Shown here piece by piece: positions 34,001 through 39,855 of a stretch of 60,000 nucleotides of DNA; position 1 is the first letter of the stretch, and each line of letters starts with the position of its first letter. The notes beneath the pieces were generated by a model, which did no database searches, was not told where the DNA came from, and saw only the letters and a list, made by a program, of their open reading frames with translations. Source of the stretch: Owenia fusiformis (taxonomy: Eukaryota > Annelida > Polychaeta > Sabellida > Oweniidae). The stretch lies in contig CAIIXF020000006.1 of assembly GCA_903813345.2 (NCBI GenBank), positions 24,995,936 through 25,055,935 of the forward strand, read 5' to 3'. The position numbers and the translations under genes were made by a program.

Positions 34001-37000
34001 TCCCCAAATTTTGGGGATTTTCTTCATCTGCCCGCCGCAGTGTCTATAATCTATACCGAGACACTGCATTGGAGTTCGGGAAATCATTAAAAGGTACGTT
34101 CAAGCATTTTTTCTGTCGATGTCGGGAGAAGATTCCCGGGGATTTAGGATGCCAGTTATTGTGAATATCGGCAGAAATTAGGTACGTTCCACTGGCGGAT
34201 CTGGGGAGGGGGGCGACCCCCCCCCTCCTTGTTGGTTCCCAGATCCGCCCCTGCGTTCGGTTTTTTTTGTAGCTAATGGAAATAGATGTTAGCCTTGATG
34301 AAATATCCAAACTTCGATATTTTGACACCAGGTCCATGATCGTCGGATACGTCTCTGCACTATTTACTCAACCTTTAACTATTATTTATACCGCGTGTCA
34401 TTGTGTTATATGTAGATACGTTTTCTAGTATGTTCTTCAACTGTATTTTTGTGAATTAATTGTTTTTCTAAAATTTTAAGATGAAATAAAAATTGCCTGA
34501 AATGTCATTACTTTCTGGTAAGGCAGAACATATTGTAAAACAATTTTCCTCTTGTCACAAAGAGGATCATATTTGTTTTGCGGTGTCTTGTGATGAGCGT
34601 TTCATGATTGAATGCAACATCACTGGAGCAGATATAATCCAAAAGCATTTCCATATAGCATTTTGAAACATTCTAATGACGCCCCCCCCCCTCCCCTGTA
34701 AGGATTCGTGCTTCACTGTTCCAATGAAACGTATCATTCTTTCTATTAGTCATTACATTCTGGTTCTGAATGTCAAATACAGCTCCATGTACCACTGGAT
34801 ATCGAGGGAATTAGAAATAATGATTGGCATACTGTATGTACGTCAGTTGTTATTAATGTACTCGTCTGAAACTAAAGATTAGACCAATTTAGCGGTTTAC
34901 AAATGTACCATCGAACTGTTGTACAACAAATATGTTCTAAGATAATTCTAGCTCTAGTATATTACTGACTATCTCAGAATTGGTTTTGGTATAAAACCAG
35001 CAAATCGATCTGTATATACATTTATATAATTTACATTTCCTGCGCCCTGTATAGATCAACTTGTCGAATTATGTGCCCTGTACTTTGACATATCAAATAT
35101 TTGACAATCTAAAACGATATTATTTACATGTTTCCTTGTACAGACATATAGTTTTAAACATGTAGTTTACTAGGTTGTTCTCCACAACTGCCCCATTGGT
35201 TTATGTGTAAATATTGCTGTTTTGAAACTTCAAATTCTCTACATATTTCAAATAAATAATATCATATTTTCCTTCATCATTATTTACTGTACAAACATGT
35301 TTTAAGATTCAAAATTAGAAGTTTTGGATATTTTTAATAAAATTTATCTTGGGAGATTTTTGGAACTTTCTTTACATGTTAAAGTATGCTACTAAACCTA
35401 CTGAATTTTTCGCCATCTATTGACAGTCCTGAAGGCCATTGATCGAATAAGAGTATTGACCAATTTCTTACTCGACACGTTCTAAGCTTTCCCAGGTACA
35501 GTCGATTTACTGCGCCCTGGACGAGTCAAAAATCTCGCGCATGCGCGATCAAGGAAGGGTAATGTGATTTTACTTTGCACCAATTTTAACAAATTTGACT
35601 CTAACTTTTTATGTTTCAGATCAAATAACAGATACAATTTTCAGGTTGAACTTTAGGACGGATGGATCGGTCAGGTACCGTGGATTTAGACTTGAGTACA
35701 CGATCGTTGACACAGACTCACTTAATTTTACTAGTATGTACATGTCTTCCTATTTTAAAAGTACAAAAAAAGTCGATGTTGATAATTATTTGTAGTAAGC
35801 CGTCCTAGCCCTGTATACTCTGGCAGGTGAAATGCTTGAACTGGGGGGGTGGGGGCAAAACGATCGAAATGCTTGAAACTGTTGAAATGAAATTGAAAGA
35901 GAAAATAGCTCAGGCGCAAGCAGCCATACTGTAATTTCATTCTCCATCATCGATTGAACTGATTGAAACTACCGAAACGTTCATACAGGAATTCGATTAT
36001 CTGATAATATTTGTGGTATATCAAGTGTTCATTTCTGATGCTCTATTATTTGTTACACCATTACAGTACGACGTTTGCCATGTTCGCTGTTTTTTAGCTT
36101 CTGGACGTACAAACAAAGGAACTGCCTTCTCTTTCGCGTATTTACCACATCGGTTCGGTATTACGGCTGGATATACGAGAATATTTGTGACAAGTGAACT
36201 CCTCGCACAGGTAGATGTAACTTTATCAGCAACGGGACAAACTACAAACTATACGGTCGAACCCTTTACTCCACTCATAGTTGACTTATCTGGAAGTATG
36301 AGAGTTATCAATGGGTATGAACAGAAGGGTATTAGAGTCAAGGCTAATGTAAATATCACCGTGGCAACGTTTTCCTCCACGGGTGATGACGCTGACGGCT
36401 CTTTGATGCTCCCTGAAGTTAACCTCGGAACTCAATACGTCATTGCAGCGTACAAACCCTTGCCTGGATCATACGCTTATATAACGGTAGTTGGTTTTGG
36501 ACAGCTCACATCAGCGTGGTTGATATTCCGTAATGAATCAGCAAATGGTGGCGCTGGTGGATATGATTATGATAATGCTATTCAGGTCCAGGTGAATGAT
36601 CTCGAAACATTCACATATCGCTCTCAGTCTGATCTAACGGGAGTTCTCGTCGTATCTAACCACCCTGTGTCCGTCCTCAGTGGCTGTGATTACGCCCAAG
36701 TGCCAGAAGACGTCACATACGGTGACCAACTTGTAGAAATGATTCCCCCGGTTATAACTCTCGGATATGACTTTATCGTGCCCCCAATAGCGGAACGACT
36801 AGACGGAGGGATCATAAGAGTGATTGCTTGGACTGATGAGACCGCAGTCATCCTACCAATATCAGGATTCAACACAGAACTAAATGAAGGTGAATTCGTT
36901 GATATAACCGCGCCGTCTGGGTCAACTGAAACGATTACTTGTAGTGCGAAATGTCTAGTTGTGCAGTACAATACAGGGGGTGGACGTGACTCCATTTTGT

Positions 37001-38526
37001 CTGACCCGTTTATGTCAGTGGTACCACCCATACAGCAATACTCACAGAATAACGTTTTCCATGCGCCAACCGAATTTAGAAACTGGGTCAACGTTGTTAT
37101 TAACTCCGCTAACGTTGAAGGCTTTCAGCTTAATGGGGTCAATGTATCCACATTGGCTTCTTTCATAACTGTCCCAAACACTGACTACTCTGTGGGACAA
37201 ATTTCAATTGGTGATTCCAATGGGTTTCTCTCACATCTAAATGGAGATCACATCGAGTGGTTGGCGATGGCTTACGGGCACAGCAGGAGTGGCTCTTATG
37301 GGTATGGCTTCCCTCTTGGAATGAAACTTGAGCCACTTGCAAGTAAGTTAATCTAGATGCCAATCGTTCCTATTACATACAAGAAGAAGATCCTGAAACT
37401 TAACCATAAAATGTGAAATAGATTTGTCAAAATAAAAGTCTCCATTTCATGAATGTGTGGCGATCTTCGAGCGTTCGATTTGCTGAACGATATGCATTAC
37501 CCTTTAAGGGGCATGAACGGATAGTAGGGGCATGAACGGATAGTAGAGGTCCTGTTTATGGCCTGTGCTGCTAAATTGGTGTCCCTTGATGGTAAATGGT
37601 TTTTCATTTTGGGCGCTATACGGCACTTCTAGATATAGTATTAATACGAGTACAAAACACTTTAGATACTATTGAAGTAAATGTTATTACAGCTGTTACC
37701 TATGAGCCACCCAAAGAAACTGAACCTCCTGTTACAGCGCCACCAGGGAATTACACAGAAAGGTATTTAAAATTCAAGATGAAATTAAATGTCATCGATT
37801 TACGACCGTAGACAGAGAGCTCGTGCGAACCACCTAACCCTCGATCTAGGAAAAATGTTGACATACCACTTTTCAAAAATATATTTTTATAACTATCGCA
37901 TGTAGGCATACTTTTAGCATTAAACTGAAAGGGGATGATTTGTTTTTAGATGCAGGTGCAACTTCCGATTGTTAGGAAATGAAAGTTTAGGAGAAGAAGA
38001 ATTTGGAGCTTTGATTCATGACTTCGAGGACATCCTGTACTTCTTTCCATCACAGGATTGCGATTCCTGCAACACAATGTTTAGCGAATGCCCTCAGGCA
38101 TGTCGCCAGAGGGCTCTGGAACAGTGGGGCACAGATGGTCTGGCATCTGAAATCGTTGTCGAGAATACGCGCAGAAAAGCACTCGGGCAAGTGATGTGTG
38201 AGAGGAACTACAGAAAGATCCCACCGCCTGGGCGAAAACTAGGGGTGTTCTACCGACCAGGGTCATGCCTCGGAGAGGATAGATCCTTGCTGATCGGCCG
38301 GATCACCGCCGGACCTTACCTGTGTTGCACGGAAGTTGAAATTCCAATCATCGGACATATCCCTGCCTGGGATATTAATTGTGACGGTCTAAATATATAT
38401 CTTAATAGCGAAAATATGTTGGCAAACATTGCACATTTGTATAAATTGAAAGGTTTAAAACAGAATGAGATTAATGGTCATATCCGAACGATCAGAGATA
38501 CGCGTATAGAACGCGGTGGTTTGTAA
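16017..38526 (+). CDS. Secreted CUB-EGF-CUB-IgGFc-binding multidomain protein, nine exons
   Basis: Exons 16017-16080, 17524-17799, 21430-21546, 22052-22168, 27018-27296, 35620-35733, 36098-37342, 37693-37762 and 37950-38526 join in frame into 952 codons plus stop. Domain order: signal peptide (1-21, [14 protein letters not shown]...), CUB 1 (about 27-150), six-cysteine EGF (about 155-188), CUB 2 (about 196-320), IgGFc_binding-type region (about 324-736), Thr/Pro linker, and a Cys-rich C-terminal domain (762-952) I do not recognise. Introns 1-7 are all phase 1, the usual pattern of shuffled extracellular modules; intron 8 is phase 2. The start of exon 8 is ambiguous (37639, 37666 or 37693, all in phase). 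A poly(A) signal lies 15 bp after the stop. Proteins of this kind are extracellular, and roles in mucus, adhesion or immune recognition are inferred from the family only. The introns are stuffed with transposons. Confidence 0.85.
16373..17410. mobile_element. Fold-back element with ~430-bp inverted arms and G/C-tract borders
   Basis: Left arm (about 16373-16800) and right arm (about 16978-17410) are reverse complements at an estimated 85-90% identity, from 'gtatacacacccggtgatcgtgaa' inward. Each arm has a purine tract (GGGACGGAGGGGGG) near both its outer and inner edge; the loop is about 180 bp. It lies in intron 1 of the CUB gene. The transcript could form a very long hairpin. No coding frame is credible. 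Confidence 0.85.
17524..17799 (+). CDS. Exon 2: N-terminal half of CUB domain 1
   Basis: Acceptor ttttcttttttag, donor ACAT|GTAAGT. It encodes [14 protein letters not shown] and [19 protein letters not shown], the hallmark YP...YP and aromatic/D motifs of CUB domains. The second half of the fold is in the exon at 21430-21546 ([13 protein letters not shown]...GFSLDFVV). Confidence 0.85.
17905..18060. repeat. Two direct copies of a ~50-bp unit plus a palindromic tail
   Basis: 'tgtattacatacc(c/t)agcgaagcatttgtat(t/g)gaagtcaatgg' occurs at about 17908 and 17972 (64 bp apart), followed by a 'gatattgcccgattaccccgatatagcccg' stretch. Intronic, noncoding. Confidence 0.7.
18174..19039. repeat. Cluster of palindromic fold-back repeats
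   Basis: Three hairpins, each opening GTTATG and closing CATAAC (or close variants): 18174-18285, 18767-18908 and 18925-19039. A 34-bp inverted pair (18429-18462 with 18730-18763, one mismatch seen) encloses further 'gcgggcaggatatattgta' palindromes. Loops share 'tata-ccctcg/ctcggg-tatattgg'. Each stem matches its own partner better than it matches the other stems. Intron 2 of the CUB gene. Confidence 0.8.
19079..19695. repeat. Minisatellite, 'ggttgagttgacttggggtcgacttgactaa' units
   Basis: Two blocks (about 19079-19165 and 19490-19692) of alternating 'gggttga(g/a)ttgac' and 'ggggtcgacttgacta' units, about 36 bp per full period, separated by about 320 bp of unique sequence. An apparent minus-strand frame here is a by-product. 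Confidence 0.8.
19917..20330. mobile_element. Fold-back element with ~190-bp arms
   Basis: 'acgcggtcctaacttcgac' at 19921 is matched inversely by 'gtcgaagttaggaccgcgt' ending at about 20325. The pairing continues inward through 'cctaccggatg', 'gagtctcata', 'cggtgcag' and 'cccagctg' to a short loop near 20120. Intron 2 of the CUB gene; noncoding. Confidence 0.8.
20380..20960. repeat. Repeat block with 'gcgctttcc/ggcgtttt' motifs
   Basis: 'gtaatcgcgattgtggatttacaaaagcgctttcc' (about 20410) recurs in diverged form near 20890. 'ggcg(t/c)tttagaaatg' occurs at about 20824 and 20870. Probably a decayed transposon; boundaries unclear. Confidence 0.45.
21058..21166. repeat. Perfect-looking hairpin repeat
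   Basis: 'caaatattgaat...gtgcaatacctgtatatatttc' and its inverse 'gaaatatatacaggtattgttgcac...attcaatatttg' face each other around a GGGG loop. A related single arm lies at about 19720-19755 in the opposite sense, so the two may be the ends of a larger 1.45-kb element. Confidence 0.7.
21430..21546 (+). CDS. Exon 3: C-terminal half of CUB domain 1
   Basis: Opens in phase 1 (completing Tyr), reads [17 protein letters not shown] then [12 protein letters not shown], the final beta-strands of a CUB domain. It ends at ACAG|GTTATT. Acceptor tgtttatag. Confidence 0.8.
21772..21857. repeat. Hairpin MITE, AGGATTGG terminus
   Basis: 'gaggattggcagccattatt' pairs with 'aataacggcttccaatcctc'; the centre is 'cgttgccttggcaacg'. 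About 86 bp, near-complete palindrome. The terminus resembles the larger element at 47548-47840. Confidence 0.75.
22052..22168 (+). CDS. Exon 4: EGF-like domain
   Basis: Encodes [19 protein letters not shown] followed by [16 protein letters not shown]: six cysteines with EGF spacing (C-x4-C-x5-C-x8-C-x-C-x8-C) and the GYFG turn. A 117-bp symmetrical phase 1-1 exon, as expected for a shuffled EGF module. Its donor (A|GTAAGT) is only 44 bp from the transposon at 22213. Confidence 0.9.
22213..24369. mobile_element. 2.16-kb transposon with ~250-bp terminal inverted repeats and subterminal GATGCAACAACACC repeats
   Basis: The ends CACTGAGGGGTATCGTGATG (22213) and the inverse of CATCACGATACCCCCCAGTG (to 24369) open inverted arms that pair over about 250 bp (22213-22463 and 24117-24369). 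A 5-bp direct repeat ACTTT flanks both sides (22208-22212; 24370-24374). A 27-bp perfect palindrome made of GATGCAACAACAC facing its complement lies in each arm, and further single copies lie just inside (about 22449, 22483, 24066, 24098, 24118). The interior holds a (GGATA)n run (about 22856-22955) and no recognisable transposase, so it is non-autonomous. Intron 4 of the CUB gene, 44 bp from a splice donor. Confidence 0.88.
22840..22955. repeat. (GGATA)n microsatellite inside the transposon
   Basis: Runs of 'ggatag/aggat' with a pure stretch of about eight units at about 22912-22945. It lies in the interior of the 22213-24369 element. Confidence 0.85.
24541..25005. repeat. Tandem array of the 'gataactcaaata...aaaatggccgcc' repeat
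   Basis: Units begin at about 24561, 24708, 24844 and 24979 (period 135-147 bp), each with '(ga)taactcaaata(c)', 'gatgcctagggacaaa' and 'ttcaagatggc'. This is the best-preserved copy of the family also seen near 3040 and 4137. It abuts the LINE fragment that follows. Confidence 0.8.
25005..26440 (+). pseudogene. Decayed CR1/Jockey-type LINE reverse transcriptase
   Basis: In shifting frames on the plus strand: [20 protein letters not shown], a fingers-region motif (about 25120-25190); [19 protein letters not shown] (about 25366-25425), the motif with the first catalytic Asp; [11 protein letters not shown] (25572); [20 protein letters not shown]; and thumb [20 protein letters not shown] (about 25920-25985). 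The segment that should carry FADD/YADD is deleted between about 25610 and 25640, and several stops and frameshifts interrupt the rest. Non-functional, in intron 4 of the CUB gene. Confidence 0.85.
27018..27296 (+). CDS. Exon 5: N-terminal half of CUB domain 2
   Basis: Acceptor ccatattttttag, donor TTTT|GTGAGT. Encodes [18 protein letters not shown] and [20 protein letters not shown], matching CUB motifs. The completion of the fold is in 35620-35733. Confidence 0.85.
27667..27885. repeat. Dispersed element, copy 1 (shared with 51500-51765)
   Basis: 'cactaccctaccacctgaccacgtttaaaagg' and 'gatacaggatacag', then 'gtctgtttatttcc...gttctga(a)', 'agtgttctac' and 'tcaagcagtttg' match the region at 51500-51765, the first phrase in inverted orientation there. 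Probably a terminal-inverted-repeat element. Noncoding. Confidence 0.6.
28290..29786 (+). CDS. LINE reverse transcriptase, 5'-truncated but with a long open frame
   Basis: An uninterrupted frame from about 28293 to TAA 29786 (about 497 codons). It starts inside the palm: FIDA-type motif [15 protein letters not shown], template-grip [20 protein letters not shown], catalytic YADDIALIA (about residue 103 of this reading), [12 protein letters not shown] and thumb [19 protein letters not shown]. It ends with a zinc-knuckle-like [19 protein letters not shown]. The copy lacks the endonuclease and the N-terminal reverse-transcriptase motifs, so it is dead on arrival, yet the retained part has no stops, which suggests recent insertion. 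It lies in sense orientation in intron 5 of the CUB gene. It belongs to a different LINE family from the fragments at 13745 and 25005. Confidence 0.9.
   Translation, partial: YIDATKAFSSVNRDCLWYKLNKIGIKGKIFKAVQSLYEDVTCNIRINGLLSPKVNVSNGCREGCLLSPTLFSVYVNDLVSDINSLQCGIQMEDENIGILLYADDIALIASSADNLQQMLNTLHEWCRKWRLLINPRKSKIVHYRPKSHPRSDSAFKCGDFDLDYTDTYKYLGIWLQEHVDSTHSAREIAKSANRALSVIISKYKQTGGMEFAVYNKLYDSLVQPILNYGSSIFGLNQHQCLNNVQNKAGKFFLGVNKRTSNEAVRGDLGWDTPHLKQKVECARLFIKLKSMNQNRLNFKIHEWSIKRKSSWDFKVNSMLNTCNINFTGHTKDILKLFTNSLRNSDKFIHNIWDDRNNEINGNKLRQYRLYKYGVCKEGYLALPKHHRRSLARFRTGTLPLAIETGRYTGIPLHERKCLLCDMNCIEDEKHFLLECSHYDDLRCDFYENVKQKLPYLDVTSANSTLLFVSIMNCTSLQRPLGALVYNMCNKRSLNIDRL
29787..30700 (+). mobile_element. 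3' tail of the LINE copy, with internal tandem repeats
   Basis: After the stop come tandem 'cacatttagtgcaatatatg...tttattgtaatatttg' units (about 29985-30340). A unique block with 'gtctctgtctttatgagtgttgacccaagctg' follows, then AATAAA (about 30667) and a short (AACTA)n run (to about 30698). The short microsatellite-like tail marks the 3' end of the element. Confidence 0.75.
30710..31320. repeat. ACCGGGTA run followed by AACGTT-rich repeats
   Basis: (ACCGGGTA)n at about 30727-30758. Then three diverged units of about 180 bp share 'gacgtcacgttttgaggt', 'acgttt(t/c)gacaa' and 'ttttaacgtta' (about 30830, 31010 and 31160). Noncoding; origin unknown. Confidence 0.65.
31514..32580. mobile_element. 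~1.07-kb inverted-repeat element rich in ACGCCCGT
   Basis: Left arm 'gttaattacgcccgttcagaagtgaattctatacg' and '...aactaacggcgttaaaatg' pair inversely with the right arm '...cattttaacgccgtaagttt' and 'gaatttacttcttcacgggcgtaatt'. Inner arms 'aactccaagatccttg(t/c)gcaag' (31750 and inverse near 32470) also pair. No transposase frame. Intron 5 of the CUB gene. Confidence 0.7.
32859..34079. mobile_element. hAT-like MITE family X, copy 1, carrying a ~790-bp extra segment
   Basis: Ends CGAACTCCCGTGCAGTG and (inverse) CACTGCATTGGAGTTCGG, flanked by the 8-bp direct repeat GAAATCAT (32851-32858; 34080-34087). Both flanks of the element (32859-32981 and 33775-34079) match the copy at 44276-44699; the segment between (32982-33774) is absent there. 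Intron 5 of the CUB gene. Confidence 0.88.
33406..33508. repeat. 25-bp perfect inverted repeat
   Basis: 33406-33430 and 33484-33508 are exact reverse complements (core 'gacctgaatcgattgcaaa') around a 53-bp loop. It lies in the extra segment of the MITE at 32859-34079. Confidence 0.8.
34194..34254. repeat. Short hairpin with GGCGGATCTGGG ends
   Basis: 'ggcggatctggggag' pairs with 'cccagatccgcccctg' around a poly-G/poly-C centre. The GGGGCGGATC terminus looks like the end of a hAT-type MITE reduced to its two termini. Confidence 0.6.
34255..35619. other. Rest of intron 5, no gene seen
   Basis: AT-rich, with a C-run at 34682-34690. No exon or clear element recognised before the acceptor at 35619. 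Confidence 0.5.
35620..35733 (+). CDS. Exon 6: C-terminal half of CUB domain 2
   Basis: Acceptor tttatgtttcag, donor ACTA|GTATGT, phase 1 at both ends. Encodes [17 protein letters not shown] and [12 protein letters not shown], the closing strands of a CUB domain. It is separated from exon 5 by an 8.3-kb intron filled with a LINE and MITEs. Confidence 0.8.
36098..37342 (+). CDS. Exon 7: IgGFc-binding-type domain
   Basis: A 1,245-bp exon, phase 1 at both ends, encoding about 415 residues. It has the repeated jelly-roll-like architecture of the IgGFc_binding family (PF17517): [13 protein letters not shown] at the start, [25 protein letters not shown] in the middle, a [13 protein letters not shown] core, [18 protein letters not shown], and the end [20 protein letters not shown]. 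The acceptor at 36098 (gttcgctgttttttag) was preferred over 36067 because only it keeps the phase from exon 6. Family members occur in secreted or mucus proteins; binding to IgG is not expected outside vertebrates. Confidence 0.85.
37950..38526 (+). CDS. Exon 9: unrecognised cysteine-rich C-terminal domain
   Basis: Starts in phase 2 (AG|A) after gtttttag and runs to TAA 38526, encoding 191 residues. It has eleven cysteines: a CRC at the start, then [15 protein letters not shown], single Cys in QVMCERN and GSCLGED, a CC pair in PYLCCTEV, and one in NCDG. Other visible features are an acidic amphipathic stretch ([20 protein letters not shown]) and [17 protein letters not shown] know no domain with this pattern. 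The last 50 residues are Asn/Lys-rich and possibly helical. Confidence 0.75.
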
Positions 38527-38540
38527 ACTTAACGTTTTTG

Positions 38541-38546
38541 AATAAA
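38541..38546 (+). promoter_or_regulatory. Polyadenylation signal AATAAA of the CUB-EGF-IgGFc gene
   Basis: A canonical AATAAA begins 15 bp after the stop codon at 38526. The 3'UTR would be very short and would end near the MITE hairpin at 38552-38656. Confidence 0.6.
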
Positions 38547-38551
38547 GCAAC

Positions 38552-38656
38552 AGTCTAGCTACAAGCCTATTTGACCCCCCCCCTCAATTTGACTAAACAT
38601 TTTCGCACACAGTGTTGTAGGGGGGGGGGGGCGTCAAAAGGGGTTGTAGCTAGACT
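38552..38656. mobile_element. Hairpin MITE, GTCTAGCTACAAGCC terminus
   Basis: 'gtctagctacaagcc' is inverted at 'ggttgtagctagac', with a C9 tract and a G12 tract pairing inside. The terminus recurs singly at about 42816. It is placed immediately downstream of the CUB gene poly(A) signal. Confidence 0.7.
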
Positions 38657-39181
38657 AATATAAATGCAACAACCAGTGTCATAAGTACATTAATAACAAT
38701 ACATGTATGGCTATAAATAAATAAATATTGAGTGTCATTATTTTTAGGTTAATACAAAAAAATTGTGCTGAACAAGATTGGACACACTATGTTTTTCAGT
38801 TGTATGTTTTGGTATATTACGTTACTTTTTTGTGTGCTACTTGAAATTAAATAAACCATGGTGTTGTTAAAATGAGATTTACAGTGTTGGTAAATGCAGC
38901 ACGAAAATCAAACACCAAAATATAAATGTCACACCTTCAATTTATTGGTTTAATTGATCTGATCATAAGTCCTAATTACATAAAATATATACTTTTTTAA
39001 AGTTCAAGTTCTGGACTTTATCAAAGTTCATATTCAGGACTTTACCAAGGAAAATAAATGTATACGCACTGTGCCACATACCACTGATATCTCTTTTTAA
39101 AACTAAGGTCAGCTAGAGGTCAAATTGAAACTGCTGAAGACTGTTCCCAAGAACTTCAATCTTAATATGCATGAAACATTA

Positions 39182-39440
39182 CATTCACTGTTCCACAACA
39201 AGTTACTTTGACTGAACGTCAATGTAACAAAATGGATGAACTTCCTGTATACGTGTTTTTTGTTTTCTCTATACAAACCTACTTATAAGTCAAGTTGCAG
39301 ATTATAATTTGGCACAAAGCTAAAAAATATAGTCTCGTTTTAATAAGTTTCTTCGATTTGGAATTTGTTTTGAAAAGGAAGTTCATCCATTTTGTTACAT
39401 TGACGTTCCATCAAAATAACTAGTTGTGAAACAGTGACAT
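39182..39440. mobile_element. MITE with ~65-bp inverted termini
   Basis: Arms 39182-39250 and 39380-39440 are near-exact inverse copies ('cactgtt(t)c(c)acaac...', 'cgtcaatgtaacaaaatggatgaacttcct'). The loop is about 130 bp. It lies between the convergent genes. Confidence 0.8.
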
Positions 39441-39683
39441 TGCTAGCAAGGATCTGAGAATATTTTTTCTAACTTCTGATTCAGATCAAATTAATTTTTA
39501 ATTTGTAGATCTGTAATTCTTTGACAGTCCAGGTTCATGAGAGTAGTCTTGCTTCAAGATTGTGTATTCACACTCAACACGCTCTACACATTGTGTTGTG
39601 TTGGGCAGGTGAAGTACATGGGGAGTAGAGACTTTAGGCAAGACTACGTGAATGGTAATTATGCAAAAATGCATATAGAGTGC

Positions 39684-39842
39684 TTGCCCGTAGCCAGCTT
39701 TAACCAGGAGGGCGAGCTTTTTCCAAGGCGGGAGCTTTTTCACAATTTTGGCTAAAAATAATGCTAAAAATTCTCAGAATGGTGAAAAACTGCATGATTT
39801 TGAAAGAACTTCCCCCAGCTCCCCCTCTGGCTACGGGCCTGG
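39684..39842. mobile_element. MITE, CAGGCCCGTAGCCAG family, copy 2
   Basis: 'tgcccgtagccag' at the left end is inverted at 'ctggctacgggcctgg' (to 39842). Same family as 10648-10839. It ends 13 bp beyond the stop codon (39856) of the PhyH-type gene and so would form its 3'UTR. Confidence 0.7.
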
Positions 39843-39855
39843 CGTGTGCAAAGTC

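Noticed and set aside
36067-36097. Alternative, earlier acceptor for the IgGFc-binding exon
   Set aside because: The ttacag acceptor at 36066 breaks the phase with exon 6; the gttttttag acceptor at 36097 keeps it.
36690-37091. 133-codon minus-strand frame
   Set aside because: Antisense shadow of the IgGFc-binding exon.
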